From the IMG/VR virus record IMGVR_UViG_3300009182_000011, positions 1 through 33,137 of that record: a stretch of DNA of 33,137 nt. One strand, written 5' to 3'. Below, piece by piece: positions 23,585 to 30,330 of the stretch; positions within the stretch are counted from its first letter, which is position 1, and each line of letters opens with the position of its first letter. This DNA is from a virus. The notes beneath the pieces are model-generated. The model had not been told where the DNA came from, made no database searches, and saw only the letters and a list, made by a program, of their open reading frames with translations. The position numbers and the translations under genes were made by a program.

Positions 23585-23759
23585 GTGCGGTTGCTTAGGC
23601 TGTCGGCTTGACTCGCCTTGCAAAAAGTTAGTCGAGTTTGACAAGGGCGTGAACGCTCAAAAAGCTGACACGCTTCGAGTATTGGAGGAGCTTCACACCG
23701 GCGAGTTTTTCGAGGTTCGTTGGTCAGAGCTACTAGAAAAGTTGGGGTTATCAAAATGA
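23577..23759 (+). CDS. Cysteine-containing small protein, 60 aa
   Basis: ATG 23577 is preferred over the GTG at 23553. It starts MAECGCLGCRLDSPCKKL with four cysteines (4, 6, 9, 15) that may bind a metal, followed by a helical acidic C-terminus (TLRVLEELHTGEFFEV). It overlaps the preceding gene by 8 bases and the methyltransferase start by 4. A role near the methyltransferase is possible by position only. Confidence 0.55.
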   Translation: MAECGCLGCRLDSPCKKLVEFDKGVNAQKADTLRVLEELHTGEFFEVRWSELLEKLGLSK

Positions 23760-24700
23760 ACAAAGCACAGATTATTATTGGCGACAATCGCGCAAGTCTA
23801 AAAAGCTTGCCCGAGCAATCAATTCAAACTGTTGTCACCAGCCCGCCTTATTGGGGTTTGCGTGATTATGGAAATGATGAACAGCTAGGACTTGAGGCAA
23901 CGCCTGATGAGTTCATTGAAAAGCTTTGTCAAGTTTTTGATGAGGTGTGGCGAGTGCTAAAAGATGACGGCACTTTGTGGGTCAATCTTGGCGACAGCTA
24001 TGCTGGCAATAAGTCTCGCGCATCAAATAACGGCAGAGCAGGTTTTGGCTCAAAGAGAGAGGGCGTATTCACCAAAATAGGTGATGGCTTAAAACATAAA
24101 GACCTTGTGGGTATTCCTTGGCGGTTTGCTTTTGCTATGCAAGCGCGGGGTTGGTATTTGCGACAAGACATTATTTGGGCGAAGCCTAATCCTATGCCTG
24201 AGAGCGTAACCGATCGTTGCACTAAGTCGCACGAATACATTTTCTTGCTAACGAAATCAGCGCGTTACTTTTATGACCACGAAGCTATCAAAGAACCTGC
24301 TCTAACAGACCCACAGGCGCGTGATAAGAACGCCGAAGGTTATCAAGCTGACTATGTGGGCGGCGACAGATTTAGCGCGGGCGAGCGAGTGTTTGGCGCT
24401 GATGGTATGCGAAATAAACGCGATGTTTGGACTGTAGCAACCAAGCCTTATTCTGACGCGCACTTCGCTGTTTACCCGCCTGAGCTAATCAAACCTTGCG
24501 TGCTTGCAGGAAGCAGGGAAGGGGATACTGTGCTTGATCCCTTTAGCGGTTCTGGCACAACCGGTGAGGTTGCTTTACAAAATGGGCGTAACTACATAGG
24601 GCTTGAACTTAGCCCTGAATACGCGGCGCTAAGTGAGGCACGAATAACTAACGCGGTTGGGATGTTTGGCTCTGTCACATTGAAAGATGAAACAAAATGA
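23756..24700 (+). CDS. DNA methyltransferase, beta class (N4-cytosine or N6-adenine)
   Basis: A 314-aa protein with motif IV TSPPYWGLRDYG at residues 28-39 and motif I VLDPFSGSGTTGE at 259-271, in the order IV then I, which is the beta-class arrangement. TSPPYW is typical of N4-cytosine enzymes but also occurs in beta-class N6-adenine enzymes, so the base is not decided. It transfers a methyl group from S-adenosyl-methionine to a specific DNA word. No restriction enzyme is adjacent; phage use would be self-protection. It starts in ATGA overlap with the preceding gene and overlaps the GNAT gene the same way. Confidence 0.88.
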   Translation: MNKAQIIIGDNRASLKSLPEQSIQTVVTSPPYWGLRDYGNDEQLGLEATPDEFIEKLCQVFDEVWRVLKDDGTLWVNLGDSYAGNKSRASNNGRAGFGSKREGVFTKIGDGLKHKDLVGIPWRFAFAMQARGWYLRQDIIWAKPNPMPESVTDRCTKSHEYIFLLTKSARYFYDHEAIKEPALTDPQARDKNAEGYQADYVGGDRFSAGERVFGADGMRNKRDVWTVATKPYSDAHFAVYPPELIKPCVLAGSREGDTVLDPFSGSGTTGEVALQNGRNYIGLELSPEYAALSEARITNAVGMFGSVTLKDETK

Positions 24701-25320
24701 CTAAGTCAATGACACTTGGCCGATTTGATTGTGCCACAGGGATTTCAACAACGCTTTACACCAAAGACGACTTGACTGTGCGAACAGCAACTGCCGCCGA
24801 TCGCAACTTTATAGACAAGATGCAAAAAGAAAACTCATTCGCTGTTGGCTTCATTCAGTCAACAATCTGGGACAACTATGTGTTCGGGGGGGGGCGCAAC
24901 TTTATGGTTTTTATCTGTGAAAAAAATCTCGATATGGTTGGCTATGTTTTGCTAACACCGGGGCGCGGCGCTTTTAGCTATGCAAAGATTCAACAAATAG
25001 CTATTCGAGAAGATGCTCGCCGACTCGATTATGGCTCGGCCCTGATTGCTGTTGTCAAAGATTTTTGCAACACTTTCAATCGACTAGGCGTGACCCTGCG
25101 CTGTCGAGTTGACTTGGAAAGCAATCGGTTTTGGCGCGCTTTAGGCTTCACGCTTTACGATGTTTGGATGAAGGGCAAAGTCAACCACGTTGGTTTCAAA
25201 GCTTCGAATGACATCAACCTTTGGAGCATTGATTTGAATGACCAGATTGTGACTTTGTTTTCAATGTCGGAAATGGACAACGGCTTTTGGGTACAGACAC
25301 AAGATTTTAGGAAGGCATAA
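24697..25320 (+). CDS. GNAT-family acetyltransferase-like protein
   Basis: A 207-aa protein translationally coupled to the methyltransferase. Residues 95-120 carry YAKIQQIAIREDARR and DYGSALI, the acetyl-CoA-binding motif A (the usual RGxGxGSAL reads RRLDYGSAL, so one glycine is Asp). ESNRFWRALGF near residue 131 is the usual GNAT C-terminal motif. It probably transfers an acyl group from acyl-CoA. Its acceptor is unknown; its gene link to the methyltransferase suggests DNA or a host defence protein. A G9 tract encodes Gly64-66. Confidence 0.8.
   Translation: MTKSMTLGRFDCATGISTTLYTKDDLTVRTATAADRNFIDKMQKENSFAVGFIQSTIWDNYVFGGGRNFMVFICEKNLDMVGYVLLTPGRGAFSYAKIQQIAIREDARRLDYGSALIAVVKDFCNTFNRLGVTLRCRVDLESNRFWRALGFTLYDVWMKGKVNHVGFKASNDINLWSIDLNDQIVTLFSMSEMDNGFWVQTQDFRKA
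24886..24894 (+). repeat. G9 homopolymer inside the GNAT gene
   Basis: Nine consecutive G, the longest G run I noticed here; it encodes Gly64-Gly65-Gly66. Loss or gain of one G would shift frame before motif A and knock out the enzyme, so it is a candidate phase-variation or sequencing-error site. Confidence 0.95.
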
Positions 25321-25322
25321 AA

Positions 25323-26162
25323 ATGAGTATTGTAAATCTCTATCGTGAGGACAATCAGCCCTACGCGCAAATACCTAATGACGCTATAAGAGATCCAAAA
25401 ATAACGCCTAACGCGTTTAGACTTTTGGCTTATCTAATGAGTCATAAAGATGGATACAAACTGACTTACGAACAAATAGAACGCCAAACAACATTAGGCC
25501 GACACGCTATAAATCAAGCCGCTAATCTTTTATCGAGTCTGGGTTGGATAGCCGTAGATCGTCCAAAGGTAGCCGGGCGATTTCAATCGAAATCTTGGAC
25601 TGTTCTTAACCCTTCCAGCGTTGATTGCTCCAGCGCGGATGATTCCACTATGGAGCAATCCCGCACGGAACAGTCAACGGACTTAAGAAGACTAAGTATT
25701 AAAGAAGACTACTTAATAAAGAACACTAAACAAAAAGCTTTAGATGATTTTATTCTCTTTTGGAATTCGTATCCAAGAAAAGATGGCAAAATAGCCGCCG
25801 AAAAAGCTTTTCTAAAAGCTCTTTCAATAACAAGTTTCGAAACAATAATGAAGGGAGTTACAAGATACAGAGATGACCCAAACCGATCTCACACTTTTAC
25901 TAAACAACCGGCTACTTGGTTGAATCAAGGATGCTGGGATGATGAGCCGTTGCCAATGCGAGTTATTAGCGCAAGTGACCTAAAAGCTGAGTTGAATAAA
26001 AAATCTCAATTACAGCTTGAGGCAAGCAGGCTCTCGGCCGCCGAAGCACTTAGTGCAGCTAAGCAAGCTCGAGAAAGAGCTGAAGCCGAACCAGTCCGAA
26101 TGTGCGAACACAATCGAGTTTTGGTTATCTGCCCTATTTGCAACAAAAAATCGCTAAACTAA
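25323..26162 (+). CDS. Replication-initiator-like HTH protein with C-terminal zinc motif
   Basis: A 279-aa protein. Residues 1-90 look like a winged helix (IPNDAIRDPKITPNAFRLLAYLMSH; YEQIERQTTLGRHAI) resembling phage replication initiators of the DnaD/helix-turn-helix type. Residues about 135-200 (FWNSYPRKDGKIAAEKAFLKAL; KQPATWLNQGCW) are a second helical domain common in these proteins. The C-terminus ends CEHNRVLVICPICNKK, a Cys/His zinc motif. It would bind the origin and recruit host replication factors. No separate helicase gene is present. Confidence 0.72.
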   Translation: MSIVNLYREDNQPYAQIPNDAIRDPKITPNAFRLLAYLMSHKDGYKLTYEQIERQTTLGRHAINQAANLLSSLGWIAVDRPKVAGRFQSKSWTVLNPSSVDCSSADDSTMEQSRTEQSTDLRRLSIKEDYLIKNTKQKALDDFILFWNSYPRKDGKIAAEKAFLKALSITSFETIMKGVTRYRDDPNRSHTFTKQPATWLNQGCWDDEPLPMRVISASDLKAELNKKSQLQLEASRLSAAEALSAAKQARERAEAEPVRMCEHNRVLVICPICNKKSLN

Positions 26163-26172
26163 AAACCTATCT

Positions 26173-26188
26173 GGAGGGATACAAAATG
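26173..26188 (+). promoter_or_regulatory. Strong ribosome-binding cassette GGAGGGATACAAAATG
   Basis: Third copy of the cassette, before the nuclease gene; it selects ATG 26186 over the upstream in-frame start. Confidence 0.8.
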
Positions 26189-27088
26189 GACATTCAAACA
26201 TTTGTCAATGCACTAACGGCCGAGGATGACTCTCGAGACCGATCTAAACAAACCGCTATTGGAGTTAGTCAGCTGGGCGGTTGCCGCCGAAAAGTTTGGC
26301 ATCAGATTCAGGGCCACACCGGGACAAACCCAACATTACGCTTGGCGGCTATTTTGGGGACAGCGATTCACACTCACATTGAAAATACTCTTGCGAACCA
26401 CGTGAATGCTTTGTTCGAACACCGCGTCGAAATCGAAGGCTACCCGCCGGCGACGATTGACTTCTATGACCCCGAAACAAAAGCTGTTTGGGACTGGAAA
26501 ACAATCACGCTAAAAAATGTTCCCTATTTTCAGTCAACGCAAAAAAAGTGGCAGGTGATGGTTTACGCCTACTTGCTGACCCTTGACGGCTTTGAGGTTG
26601 AAACTGTGAACCTATTAGGCATACCGCGTGACGGCAACGAAAATGACATCCTTGCTTGGTCAATGCCTTATGACGAATCGGTGGCGCTCGAAGCGTTGGC
26701 TTGGTTGAAAGACCTTGAGGCTCGCACCGAAGCACCCGCACCCGAAATGTCTGGCGTATTCTGCCAATCGTATTGCCAGTTTTTTGGTTCGCTTTGCGGT
26801 GGTATCCCAAAAGACTTTTCAGGTGAACCGATCGCTGACGCGTTTGCAACTCAGGCGGCCGCAGATTACATTCGCATAAACGATGAAATCAAAGAGCTTG
26901 AGAAACTGAAAGACGCGGCGAAGGCTCAACTCGAAGGCGTTGAGGGCATTACTTTTGATGGCTACAAAATCTCTTGGTCAACTATCAAGGGCCGCGAAAC
27001 ACCTGACATTGCTGAGATTGAAAAGTTGCTTGGCTTTGTTCCTATGAAAACTGGTTCGCCTAGTGCGCGCCTCAATGTGAAAGGCTAG
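26186..27088 (+). CDS. Cas4/RecB-like PD-(D/E)XK nuclease with Fe-S cysteines
   Basis: A 300-aa protein. His62 (GTAIHTHIE), Asp92 (PATIDFYD) and Asp103-Trp-Lys105 (VWDWKTI) fit the PD-(D/E)XK core, followed by the QxxxY motif at Gln123-Tyr127. Four cysteines, Cys33, Cys193, Cys197 and Cys204, are placed as in Cas4/AddB Fe-S nucleases. It probably degrades DNA ends to expose single strands for the ERF protein. There is no CRISPR array or cas1/cas2 here, so it is a phage recombination exonuclease. GCGGCCGC at 26855. Confidence 0.82.
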   Translation: MDIQTFVNALTAEDDSRDRSKQTAIGVSQLGGCRRKVWHQIQGHTGTNPTLRLAAILGTAIHTHIENTLANHVNALFEHRVEIEGYPPATIDFYDPETKAVWDWKTITLKNVPYFQSTQKKWQVMVYAYLLTLDGFEVETVNLLGIPRDGNENDILAWSMPYDESVALEALAWLKDLEARTEAPAPEMSGVFCQSYCQFFGSLCGGIPKDFSGEPIADAFATQAAADYIRINDEIKELEKLKDAAKAQLEGVEGITFDGYKISWSTIKGRETPDIAEIEKLLGFVPMKTGSPSARLNVKG

Positions 27089-27091
27089 AAA

Positions 27092-27499
27092 ATGACTGAC
27101 CACAATCTACCAACAGACCGCAAGTTTCCGCGAGCGATTATGAACGCTGGCGCTAAAGAACTGCCTTACAATGTGACTCGACTGGTAAGCAAGTTGCCGG
27201 CTATTGAACTTGACCCGCTAGAAGTTTTTGCTGAAACGGCGCAAAACTATTACGATGACGCGGCTTCGGTTCTGGTTCGTAAGCAAGCTGACTATGGGCC
27301 GAATAACATCAGCAACGCACCGGGCGGCCCGCTCAATGGGCTTCGCGTGAGAATGAGCGACAAGCTGGCGCGTATCAATCACCTAATCGACTCGGGCGCG
27401 ACACCGGCTAACGAAAGCTTGCAGGATAGCTTTTTGGATCTGGCAAACTACGCAATCATTGCGCTTATGGTTTTGGATGGAGCGTGGCCTAATGAGTAG
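27092..27499 (+). CDS. DUF1599-like, nucleotide-modification-associated protein
   Basis: A 135-aa all-helical protein. KQADYGPNNISNAPGGPLNGL and MSDKLARINHLI are followed by NESLQDSFLDLANYAIIALMVL, a layout I know from the DUF1599 family (linked to nucleotide modification), which resembles MazG-type folds. It could bind or hydrolyse modified nucleotides. The link to DNA modification here is consistent with the methyltransferase and Mom-like genes. The family call is confident, the activity is not. Confidence 0.7.
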   Translation: MTDHNLPTDRKFPRAIMNAGAKELPYNVTRLVSKLPAIELDPLEVFAETAQNYYDDAASVLVRKQADYGPNNISNAPGGPLNGLRVRMSDKLARINHLIDSGATPANESLQDSFLDLANYAIIALMVLDGAWPNE

Positions 27500-27848
27500 C
27501 TGGGAAGAGGCCGTTAGGCATTTGTTCAACAAACACCCGCGCGCAATGTCAGCGGAAACAGTTATTCGAGCTATCAAATCTGCCCCTGAAACTCCGACAA
27601 ATCTGCCCGCTGTCGGATCAGAAAGCAGAACCTTTGCGGAAACTCAGTTGCTACTTGACGGCGTAACCAATGACACACAATCAGAAATGTCACCGATAAC
27701 GCACACCGCCGACTTGATTACACGCGCTCAATACCGAGCCGAAGGCCGCATAAGCGAGCGCGAGTCGATCAGAAGTCAACTCAAAGCGCTACCAAGTGAA
27801 GCCTTGTTTTACTCAGCAAACATTCTCAAACTGCTCGAACTTGACTAG
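27492..27848 (+). CDS. Hypothetical 118-aa protein
   Basis: ATG 27492 lies in an 8-base overlap with the previous stop. The N-terminus is helical (SSWEEAVRHLFNKHPRAMSAE), the middle is Thr/Ser-rich and the C-terminus helical (ERESIRSQLKALPSEALFYS). No family is recognised. It belongs to the DNA-metabolism operon by position. Confidence 0.6.
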   Translation: MSSWEEAVRHLFNKHPRAMSAETVIRAIKSAPETPTNLPAVGSESRTFAETQLLLDGVTNDTQSEMSPITHTADLITRAQYRAEGRISERESIRSQLKALPSEALFYSANILKLLELD

Positions 27849-27857
27849 GCTAATGCT

Positions 27858-27986
27858 ATGAGCAAAAAGCGCAACCTTGAGAAAAGGGCAAAGGCTAAGT
27901 TACAGAAAGCCGCCCTGCGACTTGTCAAAGCTCTAACGCCTGAACAACAGGCAGAGTTGGCAAGGTCACTCAATGCCCGCGATTGA
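27858..27986 (+). CDS. Small basic protein, 42 aa
   Basis: A short ORF between the 118-aa gene and RusA, overlapping RusA by 14 bases. It is very basic (KKRNLEKRAKAKLQKAALRL) and helical, with no Cys, and fits the operon spacing. The ribosome-binding site is weak. It could bind nucleic acid. Coding status is moderately supported. Confidence 0.4.
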   Translation: MSKKRNLEKRAKAKLQKAALRLVKALTPEQQAELARSLNARD

Positions 27987-28374
27987 ACTCATAGCGCCCT
28001 TCAAGGCACTCCCTCAAGGCTCTAAAACCGCTTTCGTTGTAAACGGCAGGGCTGTCTTGACCGAGGCTCATAAAGGGCTTATACCGGCGCGCAAGAAACT
28101 GAGCGCTTGGCTGAAGTCACAAACCGGGGACTGGGTTGCACCAACAAAAGACGAACCTGTAAGTGTTGAACTTGTATTCACTTTCGAGCGGCCTAAGTCT
28201 GTCAAGCGTGAGTTTCACACAGTCAAACCCGATGCCGACAAGCTGACTAGATTCTGCCTTGACGCAATTGTGCAAGCTGATCTAATCCCTGACGATAATC
28301 AGGTTGTCGCTATCAACGCCCTCAAGGTTTACGGCGAGCGCGACTCAATCTTTATTCGGGTGTCTAATGAGTGA
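27973..28374 (+). CDS. rusA: RusA-family Holliday-junction resolvase
   Basis: A 133-aa protein with the RusA catalytic pattern: KPDADKLTRFCLDAI (Asp87, Asp89) and DLIPDDNQVV (Asp107/Asp108). Conserved acidic residues in this order bind magnesium and cut four-way junctions symmetrically. The N-terminus carries the usual strand and PQGSKTAF loop. It resolves recombination intermediates and branched concatemers before packaging. It overlaps WhiB by 8 bases. Confidence 0.85.
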   Translation: MPAIELIAPFKALPQGSKTAFVVNGRAVLTEAHKGLIPARKKLSAWLKSQTGDWVAPTKDEPVSVELVFTFERPKSVKREFHTVKPDADKLTRFCLDAIVQADLIPDDNQVVAINALKVYGERDSIFIRVSNE

Positions 28375-28597
28375 CGCGCCTAAATGGGATGGCGCTAAAT
28401 GCGCTGACCCTTGGATTGACCCTGAAACTTTTTTCAGCGTTTCACTTGTTGACGCGGCCAAAGCTATTTGCGAAGCTTGCCCGCTCAAAACTCAATGCCT
28501 TGAATACGCACTAGAAAACAACTATGAAGGTGTCTGGGGTGGCACAACAGATAGCGACCGAATGACCATAAAAAAGACTAAAGAAACGCTAGAATAA
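28367..28597 (+). CDS. WhiB-family Fe-S transcription factor
   Basis: A 76-aa protein starting at ATG 28367, with Cys12, Cys35, Cys38 and Cys44 spaced as C-x22-C-x2-C-x5-C, which bind a 4Fe-4S cluster, and GVWGG at 55-59, the conserved WhiB turn. The tail is Lys-rich. WhiB proteins work with the primary sigma factor in Actinobacteria; phage versions have been reported to alter host transcription and superinfection. This is the best host clue in the window. It is coupled to RusA. Confidence 0.9.
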   Translation: MSDAPKWDGAKCADPWIDPETFFSVSLVDAAKAICEACPLKTQCLEYALENNYEGVWGGTTDSDRMTIKKTKETLE

Positions 28598-28631
28598 AAA
28601 CACAAAACGAGCCTTGGAAGGGGCTAGACAA

Positions 28632-29003
28632 ATGGCAAGACTAACTATTGACAACGGCACAGCAACACGCATTTTCTTCAACGGCAAAGGCGTGGAGGTC
28701 ACCGAGTCTTTCAAAGACAAAACAGGGGACATTCAAAAGCGCACTTATACGGCTTGGTTTCAAGAGCCGGTGCAGTTTGACCTTGGCGCTCAAGGCAAGT
28801 TTTCGGGCCTTGTAGCTGTCAAAATCCGCGACTGGACTGATTCAGCGGGAAACCCTGTCATCTCAAAAGCTACTGGCAAGCAAGGGCAGAGCGCCGACAT
28901 AAGCCTAAACAACTCAACCTTCACACCCGCTGAAACTAGCAAACCTGCCAACTCAATCGGCAACTGGAGCAACCCGGCAACCGCATTTGATGAGCCGTTC
29001 TAA
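28632..29003 (+). CDS. SSB-like single-strand DNA-binding protein
   Basis: A 123-aa protein. The start at ATG 28632 has AAGGGG at 28618-28623; TTG 28614 is not preferred. The N-terminal part reads as a beta-rich OB-fold (TRIFFNGKGVEVTESF; RTYTAWFQEPVQFDLG; GLVAVKIRDW) and the C-terminus ends TAFDEPF, resembling the acidic SSB tail that binds partners. It is about 50 residues shorter than host SSB. It would protect single strands and support ERF. Family is inferred by tail and context, not a strong motif. Confidence 0.55.
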   Translation: MARLTIDNGTATRIFFNGKGVEVTESFKDKTGDIQKRTYTAWFQEPVQFDLGAQGKFSGLVAVKIRDWTDSAGNPVISKATGKQGQSADISLNNSTFTPAETSKPANSIGNWSNPATAFDEPF

Positions 29004-29608
29004 TGCTCATTGAAACTAGGCGCATCAGCGATCTGACCGCTGACCCTGAGAACGCGCGCACTCACGATAAAAAGAATCTTGACGCTATCGCTTCGAGCCT
29101 TGAAAAGTTTGGACAACGCAAACCGATAGTAGTGATGCCCACGGGAGTTATCCTAGCTGGCAACGGAACTTGGGCAGCGGCTAAACAACTTGGCTGGACT
29201 GAGATTATGGTAAGCGTTACCCCTAAGGATTGGGATTACGCAACGGCCAAAGCTTACGCTCTAGCAGATAACCGCACCGCTGAGTTAGCCGAATGGGATA
29301 CAAGCGTTCTTGCCTCTCAACTGATTGAGCTTGACGCCGTTGGCTGGGACATAAAAGACTTGGGTTTTGAAAGTTTGCAACCGCCAACTGATTCTGATCT
29401 TGAAGACGCTTTTGGGGCGTTAGGAAATGAAAAAGGCGAGCTTGAGCAAATTACTTTTACTTTGCACAAGTTTCAAGTTGAAACAATCAAAAGTGCATTA
29501 GAAGCCAGCAAAGCAATGGGCGATTTTGGCGATACTGGCAACACAAACAGCAACGGCAACGCCATTACTCGAATAGTCGAATTGTGGCTGGGTCAAAATG
29601 TCAGCTAA
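29003..29608 (+). CDS. ParB-like nuclease/CTPase-domain protein
   Basis: A 201-aa protein. Residues 1-100 match the ParB N-terminal (ParB/Srx) domain: ISDLTADPENARTHD, then LEKFGQRKPIVV, then GVILAGNGTWAAAK, followed by ALADNRTAELAEWD. There is no ParA and no partition site, so plasmid partition is not supported. In phages such proteins commonly sit beside DNA-modification or methyltransferase genes; here the next gene is Mom-like, with an 11-base overlap. It may bind or guide modification, by inference. Confidence 0.78.
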   Translation: MLIETRRISDLTADPENARTHDKKNLDAIASSLEKFGQRKPIVVMPTGVILAGNGTWAAAKQLGWTEIMVSVTPKDWDYATAKAYALADNRTAELAEWDTSVLASQLIELDAVGWDIKDLGFESLQPPTDSDLEDAFGALGNEKGELEQITFTLHKFQVETIKSALEASKAMGDFGDTGNTNSNGNAITRIVELWLGQNVS

Positions 29609-30320
29609 AAACATACAGCTAAAACCAATTGACGCAACAACAGCCAACAACTTCATTCGCCTAAACCATTACAGCGGCAAGGTTGTGCCTAACAGTCAAG
29701 TTCACTTAGGCGTTTACTATTACGGCAAACTCGAAGGCGTTATGCAGTTTGGCCCAAGTTTGGCAAAAAAGAACAGCATTGGCTTAGTTGAAAATACGGC
29801 TTGGAACGGATTTATCGAACTCAATCGAATGGCTTTTACAGACGCGTTGCCAAAAAATAGCGAAAGTCGAGCAATCAGCGTTGCGATGCGTATGCTTAAA
29901 AAATACGCGCCAACAATCGAGTGGGTTATTAGTTTTGCTGACGGGACTATGTGTGGCGATGGCACTATTTATCGTGCTAGTGGATTTGTCTTAACCGACA
30001 TAAAGGTAAACACACAACTTCGCATTGACCCACTAACAGGCGAACCCAAACACGCAATGACAGCTTTTCATCACGGACGCAAAGACGAATTCAGCAAGTG
30101 GGAAAAAATCCCCGGCTTTCAACTGCGTTATATTTATTTCATAAACCCTGAAGCTCGCAAACGACTCACTGTGCAGGAATTGCCGTTTAGCGAAATAGCC
30201 GCTCGCGGTGCTACGATGTATAAAGGTTTACGCGGTGAAAGCATAGATGGCGATGCAACTGGCTCCCAGCCAGAACAGGGCGGTTCAATCCCGACCTCAC
30301 TGCTCCAACCTAAAGGTTAG
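29598..30320 (+). CDS. mom: Mom-family DNA-modification protein (adenine methylcarbamoylation)
   Basis: A 240-aa protein with the blocks I recognise from Mom-family proteins: LNHYSGKVVPNSQVHLGV (22-39), GVMQFGPSL (47-55), NGFIELNRMAF (70-80), NSESRA (87-92) and SFADGTMCGDGTIYRASGF (112-130). Mom has a GNAT-like fold and converts adenine in phage Mu DNA to a carbamoylmethyl form that resists many restriction enzymes. The C-terminal 40 residues are extra and Gly/Ser-rich. The gene is next to ParB-like and terminase genes, so packaged DNA could be modified late. No Com-like regulator is visible. Confidence 0.82.
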   Translation: MSAKNIQLKPIDATTANNFIRLNHYSGKVVPNSQVHLGVYYYGKLEGVMQFGPSLAKKNSIGLVENTAWNGFIELNRMAFTDALPKNSESRAISVAMRMLKKYAPTIEWVISFADGTMCGDGTIYRASGFVLTDIKVNTQLRIDPLTGEPKHAMTAFHHGRKDEFSKWEKIPGFQLRYIYFINPEARKRLTVQELPFSEIAARGATMYKGLRGESIDGDATGSQPEQGGSIPTSLLQPKG

Positions 30321-30330
30321 AATCTAACTT

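Noticed and set aside
26186-27088. Cas4-like protein as part of a CRISPR system
   Set aside because: No cas1, cas2 or repeat-spacer array is seen; phage recombination nucleases share this fold.
29003-29608. ParB-like protein as a plasmid partition system
   Set aside because: There is no ParA and no centromere-like repeats; it is coupled to a modification gene.
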